64,000 nt of DNA, taken from Panonychus citri (Eukaryota > Arthropoda > Arachnida > Trombidiformes > Tetranychidae). Where the stretch lies: the NCBI RefSeq assembly GCF_014898815.1, contig NW_026515549.1, positions 496,001 through 560,000 of the forward strand. The letters run 5' to 3'. How positions within the stretch are numbered: position 1 is the stretch's first letter; each line of letters opens with the position of its first letter. Below the pieces are notes generated by a model that saw only the letters and a program-made list of their open reading frames with translations, did no database searches and had not been told where the DNA came from. Made by a program: the position numbers and the translations under genes. Below are positions 52,201 to 61,200 of this stretch, one piece after another.

Positions 52201-55200
52201 CCTCTTCCTCCACCCACTCATCTTAATCATCATCTCGTCCGATTCTGTCAAATTGCCATCTTCAATAAACCATCAACAATCAATTGATTAATTTATCATT
52301 ATGTTAATAGTTTGGATAAAATTGACAATTGATCATCATTTTAATTGGTCAACCATTTGAATGATAAAAAACTTGATTAACTGTGACAATTAAATTTGAT
52401 CAAAGACAATCAATTAACTGAACCCTTTTTGATATTGAACAAAATATCAAATCAGGAACAGAAACAAATTAACAATTTAGTTAATATATTGTAACATGAT
52501 TGATGATTAGTTGATTGAGATTTAAGTTAATGTTGAATTTATGATTTAATTTTGTTTTCATATTTTTTTTTAAATTCATTGAATAATAAATTATATTAAC
52601 AAACAATTAACCTTGAAACAAAAGGCAAATCAAGATTGTTGGGCGGACATTGTTAATCATTATCATGATAAGTTAAATAATGAATGATAATTTAACAATT
52701 TGACCAATGGTCAACTGGTTTGATAAAGTTAATCAAGAAAAAAGTTAATTAATCATCATCATTATCAAGGTTATCATTTCATTGTTATCTCATAATTACA
52801 CAAAAACAACAACAATCAAATGTATAAAATCATGTTGATGATTTGAAAAAAAAGAGATGCAACCTAATTGAAGGAGAGAAAATTGAATTGAGATTAAATT
52901 GTGATACACTAATCACTTTTGATTCTTTTGACAATTCGATATGTAATTAGACAATTAATCATGATTATCGGTGTGAATTAGTGTTTGATTAGTTGGGGAT
53001 TAAAAGTCTTATATTTAAGTAAAATTAATCAAACCAGTGAAAAAACATCAACATGAAACAAGTTTGAATAGATAAGGATTAAGATGATGTTGGGACAGGT
53101 AATGTTTGTGTTAATTACAGTGCTTGGGATGATGAGGAAGATAAAGATGAGGATGATAAGATGATGAGAGAGAGAGAGAGAGTTTGGTAATGAGTTGTTG
53201 AAAGAAGATCAGATCTTAAACTAACTAAGGATGAGGATGAAAAGACATCTTCTTGTCTTCCTCATCCTTTTCACCTTCATCATCATTTGATTATCTTGAA
53301 AGCTGTTAACAAACAATTAATTAATTACTTAAATGTGAATCACTTAATCAAAAGTTAATTTATCAAAAAAACTTCGAAATTTTTTTTCTCTTTGATCTAA
53401 TTAATTGTGGTTCGACTCTTAGGTTAATTTTTCATGCTTTTTGATTCAATAATTAGTTAATCATCTTCTCAATGAGTTGATTGAACATTTGATTGTCTCA
53501 ATTAGCTTAAACTGTTTGAGTTGAATCAACTTTTTTTAACCTTTTCTTTTACCTCGATAAAGTTTCAATTTGATTGTAGCTAATTTACAATTTAAATAAA
53601 CTATTGATTGTTGTAAATTTTGGCTTTCGTAACTATTATTGTATATATTTAACAATCAGTTGTTAGAAAGCAATCAAAATGAGTGAATAGATTAATGAGA
53701 AATCAATTTAATTGTTTAACTGTTGAATTGGTATTGAATCTTAAATTATGGTTCATGTTAATTGTTGTGAAAGACAACAAGAAATTATTATTAATCTTGA
53801 TTGCGTGAGGTTGATTAAATTGATTGTTTTTTTATTACACTTTTTCTGGACACATTAATTGGTAGCAATTAGCTGATTAGTGGCGGGTTCATCATTTTTC
53901 ATACAATTAATTGATCAAATTTAATTCCGATAATATTAAAGGTCTTAAATTGTTTGATTGATGATTAGAAAGATAATCAATTTAAATCCTATGTTGACAT
54001 AGATTTGAAACTTGAAATTTATTCCGTGATGAAAGTCAATGGCTCTTGATTGTTGGTATAAATTATGAGGAAGCTTAGGAAATATGGATTTAAATTGTTG
54101 ATCATCATCATGATTGCATCAATAATCATCATCACCATCACCATCATCATAATAGTGGGTGGGTGGGAGAGAGGAGTGATGTTTCCTCTCTGATTTTCAC
54201 CAGGGTGGAAGCCTCAAACTCACCATGATACTTGGAGGGTTTTTAATTTCATTGAGAATGAAAAAAACTGATCAACATGAATTAAGTTTATCAATTGGTC
54301 AATTTAATTATGATTAAGATGATGAGACTTGATTAGAGAGGGTGGAGAGTTTAATTGCACAATTGTTTTGACATGTTATCATTATGGGGAAATGATGATA
54401 ATGTATTGAAATTGTTTCAAGATATTGAGATTTAAAAGGTGGAGTTGCAAACGGATATCATGGTGAAAAGTGATATACACTGATTGTTGTTCATGATAAC
54501 TGCTCAGTAGGAACTCATCCGGTCATCTATTGATCACTTAAATGGGTTTGGTCAAGTAAGTGAACATTTAACCGGACATTGATAATATTGACTTGGAAAT
54601 CTTCATGGAGACTTGAGTAGTTATCATTGAGAATGATAATTCATGCAAAACAATCAGTTAATCAAAAGAGATTAATTTAAGATTTTATGTTATCAGAAAT
54701 AGATGAACAACAAAAATTGTAAAAATAATTTTATCATCAGATGATGATGATGATAAAAAGTGGGTGGAGGAGGAAGAAGGTACAACATCCGGTCAATTCT
54801 GGGATTCAATCAGTCTCATGTAGAGAAATTTATCCAAATGCAACAATTTAACTTAATCAAAATGGATTAAACATTAATCAAGATAACTTTCACATTCCAT
54901 CAAGTCTATTCAATATTTCATGAGATTTCAAGATGAAGATGTGAAACTTTTTTTTCCTCACAAAAAGACAAATCCAACATGAAAAAAATGATCATCATGA
55001 AGATTCAATGTTACATGAAAAATACATGTTACTTTGCAATATAAAAAATGACATGAAATAACAATGATGATGATGATAATCATCATCATCATCATCATAC
55101 TCATAACAAGCTATTATTATGTCACAAAGGAGGTGATATTAATGGGAGTGGGAAACCAAGTCACGTAATTTAAATTGCTGAGGGAAACAATTAAGTTACT

Positions 55201-58200
55201 CGGCGACATGTTGACATAACGTTGACGGATAATTGAATTACTATGGACCAATTTGTTAATCACTTTAAAATTGAACGCAAATTAAACATTTGATTAATCA
55301 ACACAATTAACTTGTAATCAAATCAAGAAAAATGTAATTACCTGTAAACAAAAAACATGAATATTAATGAAAAGAGATACAATTATTTTACAAAATGAGA
55401 TTGATTAATAATCTGTTTCCATGATTACCTAATATTTACCTGGAAAAGTTAATCAAAAAGTTTTGTATTGTTGCTGGAAAATTGCAATTGTTAATCAATT
55501 GCAATTTAATTGCTGAAAAATGTAAAAGTTACTTGAAAAAAAAGTGTTTTTATTTAGTTTTCTATGAGAAAGTTAATTTGTTGTTAATTCCTTGATTATC
55601 CAACAACAATAATCCATCAAAATGATTAACTGAAGGTGTGCAAAGGTATTTAAATAGTTACAAAGGTGTGACTTTGACTTTGCAACTATTGAGAAACCCC
55701 TTTCAACTTTACCTGTTTATTGTTAATTAATGGAGTTAATTCACATGTTACCATCATCATGATGATCATCATCATCATCAGTATAAGACAATTGTGTTGA
55801 CTGTAAGATTGTTGTCCAGGTAAAAATGGTGAGAAAGCAAAAAGCAAATCTCATCTCTCCACCTTCATTCATTTCTAATTCAACTCTCCACACCTATTTT
55901 GTTTAATCTTAATTGTAATTTATTTCATCATCATTATCATGATATCGTCGTTCATTTTCATTGCTCCTTATCATCATTATCATCATCTCTTTCATCATCT
56001 TTTATCATATCTCTTTGCTCCTTCATCTTTACAAGACACATTCACAAAATATATCAACCTTTTTACATCCATAGTCAAGTAGTAGGCAAGGTGAGGATTT
56101 AATTCATTCCTTTTTTATAAGGATCGGCTTTGGATAATCATCATTATCGTCAACATTTTCATCATTTTTCATTCATTATCAATGTATGAAAACATGATAA
56201 AAGTTCATAGGAAACTGAAAAGGGAGATGATCAAAAGAGGAGACAGAATAATAAGAAAAGAAAATGAAAACAAGGACAAAAGAGAGAGAGAGAGAGAGAG
56301 AAAATAAAATAAGTAGATAATGATGATAATGAGAGAGTAATCATCCGAGTGGTATATCCATATTTCTCTATCAAGGTGACTCCCTCATATCAAAAGCTCA
56401 CTCCCCTTATCTTCCTCTTCTATTTTATCATCTCAAGCTCTCTAAATGTTATTAGGTCTTTGAGAATCCATTAAATAGATATACTTTTTGATGCTCTTTC
56501 CGCCAAGGTGTGGGTCTTGGGCATAACTAAACTATATGAGAGGTCAATCATTTATACCTTTCCCATAGCCCGGGGGCACATCTTACCCTGTGACACCCTA
56601 GTGTTGGCCATTAAATGGCGATCATGATGCTTATGATTGTTTCTTGTCTTGCAAGAGCAGGAAGATGCCTCTGTATTTGTTATCCTTCAATTAACATGCA
56701 AATTGGAAAAGTCACTTTTTTTTATCTTCATCATCTTGTTTTCTTACCATTTACAGCCAAATATCATCAACAGCAACATCAACATCCTATTGTCATGTTG
56801 TAAGTTGCTTGCTGTTGATGATGATGATTGTATAACAGAAGCAATCAGCTAAAATTTTAAACAATAATCAACATATTAATAGACAAGGTAGACAATCAAA
56901 ATGATAGGTAAGTATAACAAAGAAATCAGAAGTGATGGAAAAGCAAGATAATCTTAAATTTACTGTTGCCCGCAATTTAATGTTATTTCAAAAGCTCATC
57001 TTCATCTTCATCTTGCTCATCATCATCATTATCGTCATCACAACAGCATAAACATTATCAATTGTGTGTGTGTGGGAAACTAAACCATTCAAATTAACCT
57101 GGTAAGAGATGATGATGATGATGAACAAGTCTCACTCACTTTGCTTACACATAACATGGTGAAAAACATAAGTTTGATGAAGAAAACAAGGGAAAAGTTC
57201 GTGATGTGTCCATCCCTTGATTGAAAGAGAGAAAGAAAGAGAAGATAAGTGATTGAGAGAGTCACAAAGTCTTGATAAAATCTCAGCTGGTTTTGTCTTT
57301 AGACGCTGACGGCATTGGCCTCAAGGTTCAAGAAGCTGTTCATCTTCATCATCTCTCTTATTGTTATTATTCATTCACTGATCAGGAACATGAGTCGGAA
57401 TTTCAACCGGGAGCCGGATCAGTGAGAGTGAATTTTGAGAGAGAAGATAAAATAAATTCACCTGAGAGAGAGAGAGAGAACGATGATGATGATGATTAGA
57501 TGATGTTGATAATGTTTACCAAATGATAATCGTCAACAATCAACGTTCCCTGTTATTCGTGATTCCATAATTCTCGTCAAAAGTTACCTGTAATTTCATC
57601 GTTGAGACTTTTTCTTTTTCTCTGTCTCATTCATCAATTTTTTCTATTAATACCTGTTACCTGTTTTTCGTTATATTGATAATTATCATCACATTCCAAT
57701 TGGATTGTAATTAAATTTTACACAAAAAAATGAATATAAAACATTGATAAAAGTTTTTTTTCTTCCTTTTCTTCATCGTCTTTTTTTCAGGTAAACACGA
57801 TGATCATTTCTGCTATGATTATATACATTTTGTGCACTCGAAAATGATATTAACATTCAATGCACGCAATTGATTAAAGTTGATACATTTAAATGCGTGA
57901 GTTTATTTGGTGACAAGATTTGCTTCCTCATCCTCATCATATTTATCATCATCAACATATGGTTAACCGTTATGATAATATTTTGGTTCATCACGAAATC
58001 TATTAAACATCATTTAACATCATCAACATCATCATTGCCCAGTTGTTGTTGTTGATCATCATCATCATCATTATTACATCAATGATGCGGATGAGGATAA
58101 GATAAACAAGATGATGATGATGATAGTTGATGAGGATGCAATTGAGTAACAAAATCAGTAACAAAAATCGCACAAAGGTGATTAGTTAATGAGAATGAAA

Positions 58201-61200
58201 AAAAAAACGTTCTGAAAGTAAATTAAAAGACAAAATCTTCCTGGTGTTCAAGTATCAGATATAATCAGATGATGATCATGATCATCACCGTCGCCTTCAT
58301 CATTATCAAGATGATGATGATAAAAAGCAAAATATGAACAGAAAACAGGTAAGTAAGAAAAAAGAAAGAAAAAAAAACGATATTACCTGAGCTTCTCTAA
58401 CGGAATTATAATTGTACATTGATAGCTTTTTACAAATCATGATAATAATGATGATGAAGATGATGAGGATGATGAAGACAGATCAAATCTTGCTCACACT
58501 CCTTAAGAAATCATGTCGTAATCTTAATTTTCCCCAGGGCATTTTAAGATAGATTCAGATACTTTTTTAGGATAAGCTCATCCGTCTTCACCGATTTTTT
58601 TTTCTTGTAAAAAAGAAGATGAAAAAAGAAAGAAATAAAATGATTATGATGATGATGATCATCATCTTCATCTTATCATCATCATGAAACATCAAAGGTG
58701 ACACTACACACATAAGAGATACCTCTCAACGAAGCCATTCATTACATTTGATGGATTGATTTTCAGTTGAAAGTCAAAGTCAATGGATAAACATTGAACA
58801 CGAGTAATCAAAAGTTACTATCAACAACTATACCTTGTAACCAATATTTTTGTTTATATTATCAACAATTTATAACTTGATTGCATGATGATGATGACTT
58901 ATAATGATGATGATCAACAATCTTCAATTTTTTGCTTCTTCTTCATATAAACATGATACCTAATGAATCTAATAATAATAGTCTTAATCATTGACTGATC
59001 TTTTCTGGTACTTAATCATCATCATCAGCATCAAGAATGTAATCAAATGACTATCATGATAATCAGTTTTGTAGTTTAGGTTGATTACTTGGAACCAAAT
59101 TAAATGAAACTTTTCTGACGAGTTAATTGAAGTTTCATTCAACTTTTTATTCAACTTGATCATTTTGATTAACTTTGACTTGGTGCCAAACTTTGATAAT
59201 TACAATTTAACTCTGATTATAATTCATGACACTTTTTTTTCTTGCTTTAAAATTGATTGTTGGTGTTATTAAGATCATTATATAATTATAACTGATCATA
59301 AAATTTAATCACAAATTGATGGAAACGTGATTATCAACCTTATTAGGTGATTATCATTAGCTGATTACATGATAAAATTGACAAATATTTTATTACCTTA
59401 CATGTTTGTGTGTGTGTCTGTTGATTGATTTGTTAATTGTTCAACAATTTTATCAATAGATTTAGTTTGCTTCCTTCACTTGTGAGACTTTCAATTCAAA
59501 AGAGAGAGAGAAAGAGATTTGATTTAATTGTCACTAATCATATAAGGCATTTGTCCTTGTTGTTAATTGTTGACTGTCATTTGATTATGGTGAAACTATC
59601 AAGCTAAATATGGTTAGTGATATTAATCATGGTGAATAAATTGCTGTGATCAATTTTTGCTTAATTCTTTTGCTTTGATTTATGATGAAATGAGATAATT
59701 ACTAAAATGCTGCTGATTTATTGTATCAACACAATTAACAGTTACAAAAATCTGTCAACATGATGATATTGAACAGAAACAGATAGAAAATGTTACAAAA
59801 ATGATCAGCTAAATTTCATGGAGACTGAAAAACTGAGTAACATGGCGATGCAAATTCAATTGAATTACATATTAATGGAATACAATTTACCAGTGAAAAT
59901 GAAAGAGGAAACAAAATATTAGATAAAGGATAAAATTATCATCTTCTATCCATTGGAACTTTCTGATTCTCATGAGAATGGGAAAAAATATGACCATTCA
60001 ATTCAAGTGATGTCCATAAAAATTGATAACAATAATGTTCATGTTCACCCTCCACTCTCACCTTAACCTCCTCCTCTTACCTTGTGCTCACCAAGTAATC
60101 AGATAATCTGAACATTGGATATAAATTTATATACATAAATATTGGAGTCAATTCTGAGTATGAAAAGTATTAAATGGACCCTGGGGCACAATTACAAAGG
60201 GAAACAGTTGTCAGTTGATAGTGAGGTGGGTGAACATCAAGTAATAGTATTTGCAAGAATCAACAGCATCAAGTAGGAGGAGGAAGAGGAAGATAATGAG
60301 CATGATGATAAAAGATGATAAAAGAAGAAGAAAAAAATACTAAACAAATTTAGAAAAATTTTCGGTTAAATTAGTTGGATCATTTTTTTACACACTAACA
60401 TGAATTGTGAATGAGGATGAAAATGATGATGATGATGATGATGATGGTCAAAATATTCATTGATCTGCAAACATAGATGTTTGATAATGATGAGGAAAAG
60501 TGATGAGGATGAAAAATCAAGGAAGAGAAAAGTAAAAAAATATTTATAAGCTTTTTCTGAATCAATAGGAGAAACTTTTTTCAACAAATTGATTGCATTG
60601 GAGACAGGGAATAAATAAATTACAGAGGAGGAAGAAGAAGATGAAATATTTCATCATCATCACCTAGCATTCCAAGTGTATGATGATGATCATCATCATC
60701 ATGATGATAAGAAAGAGGAAAAGAAAGAGATAAATTTCCAACTATTTTTGAAATAAAAAGTGTTTGTTATCAGTTAGAATGCAGAAATAATAATAAAGTA
60801 TATAAAGGCTACTGAGTTGGTTCCTATTATTATTGTTGATGATAAACATTTTACACTTTATCATCTTCATCCTTATCCTCATCTTCATCATCCTCGTAAT
60901 TTGTTTTACCCTCATCATCATCTTCAGTATCACTCAATCCTAGTGAATGAATGTCTTCAACTTGTCAGCATCATGTTTATATCCCGAGAGGAAAATTTCA
61001 CTTGTCTCCTTTAGGTTTATATTAAAAATTGTTTCAATTTTCATCTCCATCTTTTCATCATCCCTTTACTTTCATCTTCATCATTATCATCTCTCTCTCT
61101 CTTTACTAGATATTAAGGTCAACAAATGAGAAGCAGAAAAAAACATCAATTCCAAAGAGAATTCAAGGTAAATACTCTCAAAGGTAAATCGCTGACAGAG

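Noticed and set aside
57272..57499. A 75-codon plus-strand frame with a relatively complex sequence
   Set aside because: It ends in (GA)n and (GAT)n repeat translation and matches no family I know. It is listed only as part of a less repetitive intron island.
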